This document shows positions 50,862 to 63,600 of a DNA stretch of 64,000 bases, one piece after another; within the stretch, counting starts at the first letter, position 1, and every line of letters starts with the position of its first letter. This DNA comes from Colletes latitarsis (lineage: Eukaryota; Arthropoda; Insecta; Hymenoptera; Colletidae). The notes beneath the pieces were generated by a model. The model saw only the letters and a program-made list of their open reading frames with translations, was not told the origin of the DNA and searched no databases. Both the position numbers and the translations under genes were made by a program. Where the stretch lies: assembly GCF_051014445.1 (NCBI RefSeq), contig NC_135134.1, forward strand, positions 26,353,672 through 26,417,671, given 5' to 3'.

Positions 50862-51768
50862 CCTGATGAGAGCAAATCCCAGACCTAACCTAGACCTAAC
50901 ATGAATTATTCTCTAAAATATTGGTCGAAACCAGATTTAATTGACTGTTTCAGTGTGGTCCCACATTACTACGTGACCCAAACCAGAAAAAACCCAGGAT
51001 CCGTTCAACAAGTACGTGGAAAACGCGAAAGTATGAGCCTGAGGAGGGCAAATCCCAGACCTATCCCAGACCAAACTTGCGACTTCCTCTAAAATATTGA
51101 TCGAAGCCAAGTTTAATCGACTGTTTCAGTGTGGAACCACATTACCACGTGATCCAAGCCAGAAAAAAACCCAGGATCTTGTCAACGAGTATGTGAAGTG
51201 TGCGAAAGTATGAGCATGATGAGGGCAAACCCTAGACCTAACCCAGACCTAACTTGCGTTATCCTCTAAAATATTTATCAAGACCAGGTTTAATTGAATG
51301 TTTCAGTGTGGTACCACTTTACTACGTGATCCAAAGCAGAAAAAACCGTCGATCAGGTCAACATGTATGATAAAACTGCGAAAGTATGACCCTGATGAGG
51401 GCAAATCCCAGACCTATGCCAGACCTAACTTGCGTTATCCTCTAAATTATTGATCGAAACCACGTTTAATTCGCTGTTTCAGCGTGGTACCACATTACTA
51501 CGTCATACAATCCAGAAACAGCCCAGGATCTAGCCATCAAGTATGAGAAATATGCGAAAGAATGAGCCTGATGAGAGCAAATCCCAGACCTAACCTAGAC
51601 CTAACATGAATTATTCTCTAAAATATTGATCGAAACCAGGTTTAATCGACTGTTTCAGTGTGGTACCACATTACTATGTGATCCAAACCAGAAAATAACC
51701 CAGGATCTGTTCAACGAGTATGTGAAGTGTGCGAAAGTATGAGTCTGATGGGGTCAAATCCCAGACCA
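50862..51768 (+). repeat. Right-half family, marker copy 5
   Basis: Matches 58091-58997 at 7229 bp. Private changes shared by only these two copies are cttgcgacttcctct, atgtatgataaaactg and accacgtttaattcgc, which shows a common recent origin separate from the other marker copies. Confidence 0.83.
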
Positions 51769-53034
51769 ATCCCAGACTTAACTTGCGTTATCCTCTAAAA
51801 TATTGATCGAAAGCAGGTTTAATCGACTGTTTCAGTGTGGTACCACATTACTACGTGATCCAAGCCAGAAAAAACCAAGGATCAGTTCAACAAGTATGAG
51901 AAGAATGCGAAAGTATGAGTCTGATGAGTGAAAATCCCAGGGCTAACCTAGACCTAACATGCGTTATCCTCTAAAATATTGATTCAAACCAGGTTTAATG
52001 GACTGTTTCAGTGTGGTACCACACTACTACGTGATACAAACCAGAAAAAACCCAGGATCTGTTCAACAAGTATGTGAAAAACGCGAAAGTATGAGCCTGA
52101 TGAGGGCAAATCCCAGACCAATCCCAGACTTAACTTGCGTTATCCTCTAAAATATTGGTCGAAAGCAGGTTTAATCGACTGTTTCAGTGTGGTACCACAT
52201 TACTACGTGATCCAAGCCAGAAAAAACCAAGGATCAGTTCAACAAGTATGAGAAGAATGCGAAAGTATGAGTCTGATGAGTGAAAATCCCAGGGCTAACC
52301 TAGACCTAACATGCGTTATCCTCTAAAATATTGATTCAAACCAGGTTTAATGGACTGTTTCAGTGTGGTACCACACTACTACGTGATACAAACCAGAAAA
52401 AACCCAGGATCTGTTCAACAAGTATGTGAAAAACGCGAAAGTATGAGCCTGATGAGGGCAAATCCCAGACCTATCCCAGACCTAACTTGCGTTATCCTCT
52501 AAAATATTGATCGAAGCCAAGTTTAATCGACTGTTTCAGTGTGGAACCACATTACCACGTGATCCAAGCCAGAAAAAACCCAGGATCCGTTCAACAAGTA
52601 CGTGGAAAACGCGAAAGTATGAGCCTGAGGAGGTCAAATCCCAGACCTATCCCAAACCTAACTATGCGTTATCCTCTATAATATTGATCATAACCAGGTT
52701 TAATCGACTGTTTCAGTGTGGTACCGCATTACTACGTGATCCAAACCAGAAAAAACCCAGGATCCGTTCAACAAGTATGTGAAGAATGCGAAAGTATGAG
52801 TCTGATGAGTGAAAATCCCAGGCCTAACCTAGACCTAACATGCGTTATCCTCAAAAATATTGATCGAAACCTGGTTTAATCGACTGTTTCATTGTGGTAC
52901 CACATTACTATGTGATCCAAACCAGAAAATAACCCAGGATCTGTTCAACGAGTATGTGAAGTGTGCGAAAGTATGAGTCTGATGAGGTCAAATCCCAGAC
53001 CAATCCCAGACTTAACTTGCGTTATCCTCTAAAA
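51769..53034 (+). repeat. 2-monomer tandem duplication followed by cataacc block
   Basis: 51769-52120 and 52121-52472 are 352 bp apart, exactly two monomers, and both contain aaaccaaggatcagttc, gattcaaacc and cacactactacgtgatac. The second copy has attggtcg in place of attgatcg. 52473-53034 continues with the marker-related monomer and ctataatattgatcataacc. Confidence 0.8.
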
Positions 53035-53401
53035 TATTGATCGAAAGCAGGTTTAATCGACTGTTTCAGTGTGGTACCACATTACTACGTGATCCAAGCC
53101 AGAAAAAACCAAGGATCAGTTCAACAAGTATGAGAAGAATGCGAAAGTATGAGTCTGATGAGTGAAAATCCCAGGGCTAACCTAGACCTAACATGCGTTA
53201 TCCTCTAAAATATTGATTCAAACCAGGTTTAATGGACTGTTTCAGTGTGGTACCACACTACTACGTGATACAAACCAGAAAAAACCCAGGATCTGTTCAA
53301 CAAGTATGTGAAAAACGCGAAAGTATGAGCCTGATGAGGGCGAATCCCAGACCTATGCCAGACCTAACTTGCGTTATCCTCTAAAATATTGATCGAAACC
53401 A

Positions 53402-53577
53402 GGTTTAATTGACTGTTTCAGCGTGGTACCACATTACTACGTGATACAATCCAGAAACAGCCCAGGATCTAGCCATGAAGTATGAGAAATATGCGAAAGT
53501 ATGAGCCTGATGAGGGCAAATCCTAGACCTAACCCAAACCTAACATGCGTTATCCTCTAAAATATTTATCAAGACCA
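53402..53577 (+). repeat. Monomer class M2 (tagccat middle), 176 bp
   Basis: Representative M2 copy. It differs from M1 in gtgatacaatccagaaacagccc and then in ggatctagccatgaag, followed by a short sub-repeat of period about 9 bp (agtatgaga, aatatgcga, aagtatgag). The lead reads ttgactgtttcagcg, in which only CTG/CAG can pair. It ends in the atatttatcaagacc form. A related M2 form reads gtgttgtacttcattactacgtgatgc, with gatgg at the preceding junction; this removes the KpnI palindrome. Both are interspersed through the array. Confidence 0.88.
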
Positions 53578-53753
53578 GGTTTAATTGAATGTTTCAGTGT
53601 CGTACCACTTTACTACGTGATCCAAAGCAGAAAAAACCGTCGATCAGGTCAACATGTATGTTAAAACTGCGAAAGTATGACCCTGATGAGGGCAAATCCC
53701 AGACCTATGCCAGACCTAACTTGCGTTATCCTCTAAAATATTGATCGAAACCA
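53578..53753 (+). repeat. Monomer class M3 (aggtcaacatg middle), 176 bp
   Basis: Representative M3 copy. It is marked by ccactttactacgtgatcc, then caaagcagaaaaaacc, gtcgatcaggtcaacatg, tatgttaaaactgcg and a gtatgaccctgatgagg tail. In the left half the equivalent reads ccctcgatcaggtc. The middle is AACATGYATGTT; with C it is a perfect 12-bp palindrome, with T nearly so. M3 copies usually follow an M2 copy ending in atttatcaagacc and precede another M2 copy in the right half, which makes a recurring M2-M3-M2 triplet. Confidence 0.88.
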
Positions 53754-53929
53754 GGTTTAATTCGCTGTTTCAGCGTGGTACCACATTACTACGTCATACA
53801 ATCCAGGAACAGCCCAGGATCTAGCCATCAAGTATGAGAAATATGCGAAAGAATGAGCCTGATGAGAGCAAATCCCAGACCTAACCTAGACCTAACATGA
53901 ATTATTCTCTAAAATATTGATCGAAACCA
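53754..53929 (+). repeat. Monomer class M2 with restored 5-bp hairpin (CGCTG-TTT-CAGCG)
   Basis: Representative of the M2 sub-form whose lead reads ttaattcgctgtttcagcg, so the arms CGCTG and CAGCG pair perfectly across a TTT loop. It also has gtcatacaatccagg, tagccatcaag, gaatgagcctgatgagagc and a catgaattattctct end. I find this sub-form only from about 30.8 kb rightwards, roughly 19 copies, as part of the amplified blocks. Confidence 0.85.
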
Positions 53930-55320
53930 GGTTTAATCGACTGTTTCAGTGTGGTACCACATTACTATGTGATCCAAACCAGAAAATAACCCAGGATCTG
54001 TTCAACGAGTATGTGAAGTGTGCGAAAGTATGAGTCTGATGAGGTCAAATCCCAGACCTATCCCAGACCTAACTTGCGTTATCCTCAAAAATATTGATCG
54101 AAACGTGGTTTAATCGACTGTTTCAGTGTGGTGCCACATTCCTATGTGATCCAAACCAGAAAATAACCCAGGATCTGTTCAACAAGTATGAGAAGAATGC
54201 GAAAGTATGAGTCTGATGAGTGAAAATCCCAGGGCTAACCTAGACCTAACATGCGTTATCCTCTAAAATATTGATCCAAACCAGGTTTAATGGACTGTTT
54301 CAGTGTGGTACCACATTACCACGTGATCCAAGCCAGAAAAAAACCCAGGATCTGTTCAACAAGTATGTGAAGTGTGCGAAAGTATGAGCCTGATGAGAGC
54401 AAATCCCAGACCTAACCCAGACCTAACTTGCGTTATCCTCAAAAATATTGATCGAAACGTGGTTTAATCGACTGTTTCAGTGTGGTGCCACATTCCTATG
54501 TGATCCAAACCAGAAAATAACCCAGGATCTGTTCAACAAGTATGAGAAGAATGCGAAAGTATGAGTCTGATGAGTGAAAATCCCAGGGCTAACCTAGACC
54601 TAACATGCGTTATCCTCTAAAATATTGATCCAAACCAGGTTTAATGGACTGTTTCAGTGTGGTGCCACACTACTACGTGATACAAACCAGAAAAAACCCA
54701 TGATCTGTTCAACAAGTATGTGAAAAACGCGAAAGTATGAGCCTGATGAGGGCGAATCCCAGACCTATGCCAGACCTATCTTGCGTTATCCTCTAAAATA
54801 TTGATCGAAACCATGTTTAATTGACTGTTTCAGCGTGGTACCACATTACTACGTGATACAATCCAGAAACAGCCCAGGATCTAGCCATGAAGTATGAGAA
54901 ATATGCGAAAGTATGAGCCTGATGAGGGCAAATCCTAGACCTAACCCAAACCTAACATGCGTTATCCTCTAAAATATTTATCAAGACCAGGTTTAATTGA
55001 ATGTTTCAGTGTGGTACCACTTTACTACGTGATCCAAAGCAGAAAAAACCGTCGATCAGGTCAACATGTATGTTAAAACTGCGAAAGTATGACCCTGATG
55101 AGGGCAAATCCCAGACCTATGCCAGACCTAACTTGCGTTATCCTCTAAAATATTGATCGAAACCAGGTTTAATTCGCTGTTTCAGCGTGGTACCACATTA
55201 CTACGTCATACAATCCAGGAACAGCCCAGGATCTAGCCATCAAGTATGAGAAATATGCGAAAGAATGAGCCTGATGAGAGCAAATCCCAGACCTAACCTA
55301 GACCTAACATGAATTATTCT

Positions 55321-57788
55321 CTAAAATATTGATCGAAACCAGGTTTAATCGACTGTTTCAGTGTGGTACCACACTACTACGTGATACAAACCAGAAAAAA
55401 CCCAGGATCTGTTCAACAAGTATGTGAAAAACGCGAAAGTATGAGCCTGATGAGGGCAAATCCCAGACCTATCCCAGACTTAACTTGCGTTATCCTCTAA
55501 AATATTGATCGAAAGCAGGTTTAATCGACTGTTTCAGTGTGGTACCACATTACTACGTGATCCAAGCCAGAAAAAACCAAGGATCAGTTCAACAAGTATG
55601 AGAAGAATGCGAAAGTATGAGTCTGATGAGTGAAAATCCCAGGGCTAACCTAGACCTAACATGCGTTATCCTCTAAAATATTGATTCAAACCAGGTTTAA
55701 TGGACTGTTTCAGTGTGGTACCACACTACTACGTGATACAAACCAGAAAAAACCCAGGATCTGTTCAACAAGTATGTGAAAAACGCGAAAGTATGAGCCT
55801 GATGAGGGCGAATCCCAGACCTATGCCAGACCTAACTTGCGTTATCCTCTAAAATATTGATCGAAACCAGGTTTAATTGACTGTTTCAGCGTGGTACCAC
55901 ATTACTACGTGATACAATCCAGAAACAGCCCAGGATCTAGCCATGAAGTATGAGAAATATGCGAAAGTATGAGCCTGATGAGGGCAAATCCTAGACCTAA
56001 CCCAAACCTAACATGCGTTATCCTCTAAAATATTTATCAAGACCAGGTTTAATTGAATGTTTCAGTGTCGTACCACTTTACTACGTGATCCAAAGCAGAA
56101 AAAACCGTCGATCAGGTCAACATGTATGTTAAAACTGCGAAAGTATGACCCTGATGAGGGCAAATCCCAGACCTATGCCAGACCTAACTTGCGTTATCCT
56201 CTAAAATATTGATCGAAACCAGGTTTAATTCGCTGTTTCAGCGTGGTACCACATTACTACGTCATACAATCCAGGAACAGCCCAGGATCTAGCCATCAAG
56301 GATGAGAAATATGCGAAAGAATGAGCCTGATGAGAGCAAATCCCAGACCTAACCTAGACCTAACATGAATTATTCTCTAAAATATTGATCGAAACCAGGT
56401 TTAATCGACTGTTTCAGTGTGGTACCACATTACTATGTGATCCAAACCAGAAAATAACCCAGGATCTGTTCAACGAGTATGTGAAGTGTGCGAAAGTATG
56501 AGTCTGATGAGGTCAAATCCCAGACCTATCCCAGACCTAACTTGCGTTATCCTCAAAAATATTGATCGAAACGTGGTTTAATCGACTGTTTCAGTGTGGT
56601 GCCACATTCCTATGTGATCCAAACCAGAAAATAACCCAGGATCTGTTCAACAAGTATGAGAAGAATGCGAAAGTATGAGTCTGATGAGTGAAAATCCCAG
56701 GGCTAACCTAGACCTAACATGCGTTATCCTCTAAAATATTGATCCAAACCAGGTTTAATGGACTGTTTCAGTGTGGTACCACATTACCACGTGATCCAAG
56801 CCAGAAAAAAACCCAGGATCTGTTCAACAAGTATGTGAAGTGTGCGAAAGTATGAGCCTGATGAGAGCAAATCCCAGACCTAACCCAGACCTAACTTGCG
56901 TTATCCTCAAAAATATTGATCGAAACGTGGTTTAATCGACTGTTTCAGTGTGGTGCCACATTCCTATGTGATCCAAACCAGAAAATAACCCAGGATCTGT
57001 TCAACAAGTATGAGAAGAATGCGAAAGTATGAGTCTGATGAGTGAAAATCCCAGGGCTAACCTAGACCTAACATGCGTTATCCTCTAAAATATTGATCCA
57101 AACCAGGTTTAATGGACTGTTTCAGTGTGGTGCCACACTACTACGTGATACAAACCAGAAAAAACCCATGATCTGTTCAACAAGTATGTGAAAAACGCGA
57201 AAGTATGAGCCTGATGAGGGCGAATCCCAGACCTATGCCAGACCTATCTTGCGTTATCCTCTAAAATATTGATCGAAACCATGTTTAATTGACTGTTTCA
57301 GCGTGGTACCACGTTTCTACGTGATACAATCCAGAAACAGCCCAGGATCTAGCCATGAAGTATGAGAAATATGCGAAAGTATGAGCCTGATGAGGGCAAA
57401 TCCTAGACCTAACCCAAACCTAACATGCGTTATCCTCTAAAATATTTATCAAGACCAGGTTTAATTGAATGTTTCAGTGTGGTACCACTTTACTACGTGA
57501 TCCAAAGCAGAAAAAACCGTCGATCAGGTCAACATGTATGTTAAAACTGCGAAAGTATGACCCTGATGAGGGCAAATCCCAGACCTATGCCAGACCTAAC
57601 TTGCGTTATCCTCTAAAATATTGATCGAAACCAGGTTTAATTCGCTGTTTCAGCGTGGTACCACATTACTACGTCATACAATCCAGGAACAGCCCAGGAT
57701 CTAGCCATCAAGTATGAGAAATATGCGAAAGAATGAGCCTGATGAGAGCAAATCCCAGACCTAACCTAGACCTAACATGAATTATTCT
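55321..57788 (+). repeat. 14-monomer higher-order unit, copy 2 with one linking monomer
   Basis: One monomer (55321-55502) links it to copy 1. By eye I find only three substitutions against copy 1: 56301 (G for T), 57313 (G for A) and 57316 (T for A). This makes it the youngest large duplication in the window. Confidence 0.88.
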
Positions 57789-58129
57789 CTAAAATATTGA
57801 TCGAAACGTGGTTTAATCGACTGTTTCAGTGTGGTGCCACATTCCTATGTGATCCAAACCAGAAAATAACCCAGGATCTGTTCAACGAGTATGTGAAGTG
57901 TGCGAAAGTATGAGTCTGATGAGGTCAAATCCCAGACCAATCCCAGACATAACTTGCGTTATCCTCTAAAATATTGATCGAAACCAGGTTTAATTCGCTG
58001 TTTCAGCGTGGTACCACATTACTACGTCATACAATCCAGGAACAGCCCAGGATCTAGCCATCAAGTATGAGAAATATGCGAAAGAATGAGCCTGATGAGA
58101 GCAAATCCCAGACCTAACCTAGACCTAAC
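57789..58129 (+). repeat. Linking monomers
   Basis: A gaaacgtgg/gtgccacattcc monomer followed by a CGCTG-type M2 copy with gtcatacaatccagg. Both are seen inside the 14-monomer units, here joined to the marker monomer at 58130. Confidence 0.75.
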
Positions 58130-60620
58130 ATGAATTATTCTCTAAAATATTGGTCGAAACCAGATTTAATTGACTGTTTCAGTGTGGTCCCACATTACTA
58201 CGTGACCCAAACCAGAAAAAACCCAGGATCCGTTCAACAAGTACGTGGAAAACGCGAAAGTATGAGCCTGAGGAGGGCAAATCCCAGACCTATCCCAGAC
58301 CAAACTTGCGACTTCCTCTAAAATATTGATCGAAGCCAAGTTTAATCGACTGTTTCAGTGTGGAACCACATTACCACGTGATCCAAGCCAGAAAAAAACC
58401 CAGGATCTTGTCAACGAGTATGTGAAGTGTGCGAAAGTATGAGCATGATGAGGGCAAACCCTAGACCTAACCCAGACCTAACTTGCGTTATCCTCTAAAA
58501 TATTTATCAAGACCAGGTTTAATTGAATGTTTCAGTGTGGTACCACTTTACTACGTGATCCAAAGCAGAAAAAACCGTCGATCAGGTCAACATGTATGAT
58601 AAAACTGCGAAAGTATGACCCTGATGAGGGCAAATCCCAGACCTATGCCAGACCTAACTTGCGTTATCCTCTAAATTATTGATCGAAACCACGTTTAATT
58701 CGCTGTTTCAGCGTGGTACCACATTACTACGTCATACAATCCAGAAACAGCCCAGGATCTAGCCATCAAGTATGAGAAATATGCGAAAGAATGAGCCTGA
58801 TGAGAGCAAATCCCAGACCTAACCTAGACCTAACATGAATTATTCTCTAAAATATTGATCGAAACCAGGTTTAATCGACTGTTTCAGTGTGGTACCACAT
58901 TACTATGTGATCCAAACCAGAAAATAACCCAGGATCTGTTCAACGAGTATGTGAAGTGTGCGAAAGTATGAGTCTGATGGGGTCAAATCCCAGACCTATC
59001 CCAGACCTAACTTGCGTTGTCCTCTAAGATATTGATGGAAACCAGGTTTAATTGACTGTTTCAGTGTTGTACTTCATTACTACGTGATGCAATCCAGAAA
59101 AAGCCCAGGATCTAGCCATCAAGTATGAGAAATATGCGAAAGAACGCGCCTGATGAGAGCAAATCCCAGACCTAACCTAGACCTAACATGAATTATTCTC
59201 TAAAATATTGATCGAAACCAGGTTTAATCGACTGTTACAGTGTGGTACCACATTACTCTGTGATCCAAACCAGAAAATAACCCAGGATCTGTTCAACGAG
59301 TATGCGAAGTTTGCGAAAGTATGAGTCTGGTGAGGTCAAATCCCAGACCTATCCCAGACCTAACTTGCGTCGTCCAGATATTGATGGAAACCAGGTTTAA
59401 TGGACTGTTTCAGTGTTGTACTTCATTACAACGTGATGCAATCCAGAAAAAGCCCAGGATCTAGCCATCAAGTATGAGAAATATGCGAAAGAACGAGCCT
59501 GATGAGAGCAAATCCCAGACCTAACCTAGACCTAACATGAATTATTCTCTAAAATATTGATCGAAACCAGGTTTAATCGACTGTTCCAGTGTGGTACCAC
59601 ATTACTATGTGATCCAAACCAGAAAATAACCCAGGATCTGTTCAACGAGTATGTGAAGTGTGCGAAAGTATGAGTCTGATGAGGTCAAATCCCAGACCTA
59701 TCCCAAACCTAACTATGCGTTATCCTCTATAATATTGATCATAACCAGGTTTAATCGACTGTTTCAGTGTGGTACCGCATTACTACGTGATCCAAACCAG
59801 AAAAAACCCAGGATCCGTTCAACAAGTATGTGAAGAATGCGAAAGTATGAGTCTGATGAGTGAAAATCCCAGGCCTAACCTAGACCTAACATACGTTATC
59901 CTCTAAAATATTGATCGAAACCTGGTTTAATCGACCGTTTCATTGTGGTACCACATTACTATGTGATCCAAACCAGAAAATAACCCAGGATCTGTTCAAC
60001 GAGTATGTGAAGTGTGCGAAAGTATGAGTCTGATGAGGTCAAATCCCAGACCAATCCCAGACTTAACTTGCGTTATCCTCTAAGATATTTATCGAAACCA
60101 GGTTTAATCGACTGTTTCAGTGTGGTACCACATTACTACGTGATCCAAACCGGAAAAAACCCAGGATCAGTTCAACAAGTATGAGAAGAATGCGAAAGTA
60201 TGAGTCTGATGAGTGAAAATCCCAGGGCAAACCTAGACCTAACATGCGTTATCCTCTAAACAATTGATCCAAACCAGGTTTAATGGACTGTTTCAGTGTG
60301 GTACCACACTACTACGTGATACAAACCAGAAAAAACCCACGATCTGTTCAACAAGTATGTGAAAAACGCGAAAGTATGAGCCTGATGAGGGCGAATCCCA
60401 GACGTATGCCAGACCTAACTTGCGTTATCCTCTAAAATATTGATCGAAACCAGGTTTAATTGACTGTTTCAGCGTGGTACCACATTACTACGTGATACAA
60501 ACCAGAAACAGCCCAGGATCTAGCCATGAAGTATGAGAAATATGCGAAAGTATGAGCCTGCTGAGGGCAAATCCTAGACCTAAGCCAAACCTAACATGCG
60601 TTATCCTCTGAAATATTTAT
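58130..60620 (+). repeat. Right-half family, marker copy 6; long-range partner of 44.9-47.4 kb
   Basis: Matches from 44902 at offset 13228 (75 monomers) until a deletion near 59371 (cgtcgtccagatattg for the longer cctctaagatattg form), after which the offset is 13224. The match fades by about 60.6 kb. Its first part (to about 58997) is closer to 50862-51768, so the block is itself a mosaic. Confidence 0.8.
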
Positions 60621-63600
60621 CAAGACCAGGTTTAATTGAATGTTTCAGTGTGGTACCACATTACTACATGAACCAAACCAGAAAAAACCCAGGATCCGTT
60701 CAACAAGTATGTGAAGAATGCGAAAGTATGAGTCTCATGAGCGAAAATCCCAGACCTAACGTAGACCTAATATGCGTTATCCTCTAAAATATTGATCCAA
60801 ACCAGGTTTAATGGACTTTTTCAGTGTGGTACCACTTTACTACGTGATCCAAACCAGTAAAAGCCCAGGATCCGTTCAACAAGTATGTGAAGAATGCGAA
60901 AGTATGAGTGTGATGAGTGAAAAACCCCGGCCTAACCTAGACCTAACATGCGCTGTCCTCTAAAATATTGATGAAAACCAGGTTTAATTGACTGTTTCAG
61001 TGTTGTACTTCATTACTACGTGATCCAATCCAGAAAAATCCCAGGATCTAGCCATCAAGTATGAGAAATATGCGAGAGAATGAGCCTGATGAGAGAAAAT
61101 CCCAGACCTAACCTAGACCTAACATGAATTATTCTCTAAAATATTGGTCGAAACCTGGTTTAATTGACTGATTCAGTGTGGTCCCACATTACTACGTGAT
61201 CCAAACCAGAAAAAACCCAGGATCCGTTCAACAAGTATGTGAAGAATGCGAAAGTATGAGTCTGATGAGTGAAAATCCCAGGCCTAACCTAGACCTATCA
61301 TGCGTTATCCTCAAAAATATTGATCGAAACGTGGTTTAATCGACTGTTTCAGTGTGGTGCCACATTCCTATGTGATCCAAACCAGAAAATATCCCAGGAT
61401 CTGTCCAACGAGTATGTGAAGTGTGCGAAAGTATGAGTCTGATGAGGTCAAATCCCAGACGAATCCCAGACATAACATGCGTTATCCTCTAAGATTTTGA
61501 TCGAAAGCAGGTTTAATCGACTGTTTCAGTGTGGTACCACATTACTACGTGATCAAAACCAGAAAAAACCCAGGATCAGTTAAACAAGTATAAGAAGAAT
61601 GCGAAAGTATGAGTCTGATGAGTGAAAATCACAGGACTGACCTAGACCTAACATGCGTTATCCTCTAAAATATTGAGCGAAACCAGGTTTAATGGAGTGT
61701 TTCAGTGTGGTACCACACTACTACGTGATCCAAACCAGAAAAAACCCAGGATCCGTTCAACAAGTATGTGAAGTGTGCGAAAGTATGAGCCTGATGAGAG
61801 CAAATCCCAGACCTAACCTAGACCTAACATGAATTATTCTCTAAAATATTGGTCGAAACCAGGTTTAATTGACTGTTTCAGTGTGGTCCCACATTACTAC
61901 GTGACCCAAACCAGAAAAAACCCAGGATCCGTTCAACAAGTACGTGAAAACCGCGAAAGTATGAGCCTGATGAGGGCAAATCCCAGACCTATCCCAGACC
62001 TAACTTGCGTTATCCTCTAAAATATTGATCGAAGCAAAGTTTAATCGACTGTTTCAGTGTGGAACCACATTACTACGTGATCCAAGCCAGAAAAAAACCC
62101 AGGATCTTGTCGACGAGTATGTGAAGTGTGCGAAAGTATGAGCATCATGAGGGCAAATTCTAGACCAGACCCAGACCTAACATGCGTTATCCTCTAAAAT
62201 ATTTATCAAGACCATGTTTAATTGACTGTCTCAGTGTGGTCCCACATTACTACGTGATCCTAACCAGAAAAAACCCAGGATCCGTTCTACAAGTATGTGA
62301 AGAATGCGAAAGTATGAGTCTGATGAGTGAAAATCCCAGGCCTAACCTAGACCTAACATGCGTTATCCTCAAAAATATTGATCGAAACCTGGTTTAATCG
62401 ACTGTTTCCGGGTGGTACCACATTACTATGTGCTCCAAACCAGAAAGTAACCCAGGATCTGTTCAACGAGTATGTGAAGTGTGCGAAAGTATGAGTCTGA
62501 TGAGGTCAAATCCCAGACCAATCCCAGACTTAACTTGCGTTATCCTCTAAAATATTGATCGAAACCAGGTTTAATCGACTGCTTCAGTGTGGTACCACAT
62601 TACTACGTGATCCAAGCCAGAAAAAACCCAGGATCAGTTCAACAAGTATGAGAAGAATGCGAGAGTATGAGTCTGATGAGTGAAAATCCCAGGGCTAACC
62701 TAGACCTAACATGCGTTATCCTATAAAATATTGATCCAAACCGGGTTTAATGGACTGTTTCAGTGTGGTACCACACTACTACGTGAGACAAACCAGAAAA
62801 AACCCAGGATCTGTTCAACAAGTATGTGAAAAACGCGGAAGTATGAGCCTGATGAGGGCGAATCCCAGACCTATGCCAGACCTAACTTGCGTTATCCTCT
62901 AAAATATTGATCGAAACCAGGTTTAATTGACTGTTTCAGCGTGGTACCACATTACTACGTGATACAATCCAGAAACAGCCCAGGATCTAGCCATGAAGTA
63001 TGAGAAATATGCGAAAGTATGAGCCTGATGAGGGCAAATCCTAGACCTAACCCAAACCTAACATGCGTTATCCTCTAAAATATTTATCTAGACCAGGTTT
63101 AATTGAATGTTTCAGTGTGGTACCACTTTACTACGTGATCCAAAGCAGAAGAAACCGTCGATCAGGTCAACATGAACGTTAAAACTGCGAAAGTATGACC
63201 CTGATGAGGGCAAATCCCAGACCTATGCCAGACCTAACTTGCGTTATCCTCTAAATTATTGATCGAAACCAGGTTTAATTCGCTGTTTCAGCGTGGTAAC
63301 ACATTACTACGTCATACAATCCAGAAACAGCCCAGGATCTAGCCATCAAGTATGAGAAATATGCGAAAGAATGAGCCTGATGAGAGCAAATCCCAGACCT
63401 AACCTAGACTTAACATTAATTATTCTCTAAAATATTGATCGAAACCAGGTTTAATCGACTGTTTCAGTGTGGTACCACATTACTATGTGATCCAAACCAG
63501 AAAATAACCCAGGATCTGTTCAACGAGTATGTGAAGTGTGCGAAAGTATGAGTCTGATGAGGTCAAATCCCAGACCTATTCCAGACCTAACTTTCGTTGT

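Larger units (their letters stand above)
53035..55320 (+). repeat. 14-monomer higher-order unit, copy 1
   Basis: Repeats in tandem at 55503-57788 (offset 2468, 14 monomers of mean 176.3 bp). The private cagtgtcgtaccac near 53599 is shared. Monomer order includes M1, gattcaaacc M1, M2, M3, CGCTG M2, then the gaaacgtgg dimers, M2, M3 and CGCTG M2 again. Confidence 0.88.

Noticed and set aside
53035..57788. Near-identical 14-monomer pair as an assembly duplication artefact
   Set aside because: Not excluded, but the copies differ by at least three substitutions and are joined by a distinct linking monomer, which favours a real duplication. Spanning long reads would settle it.
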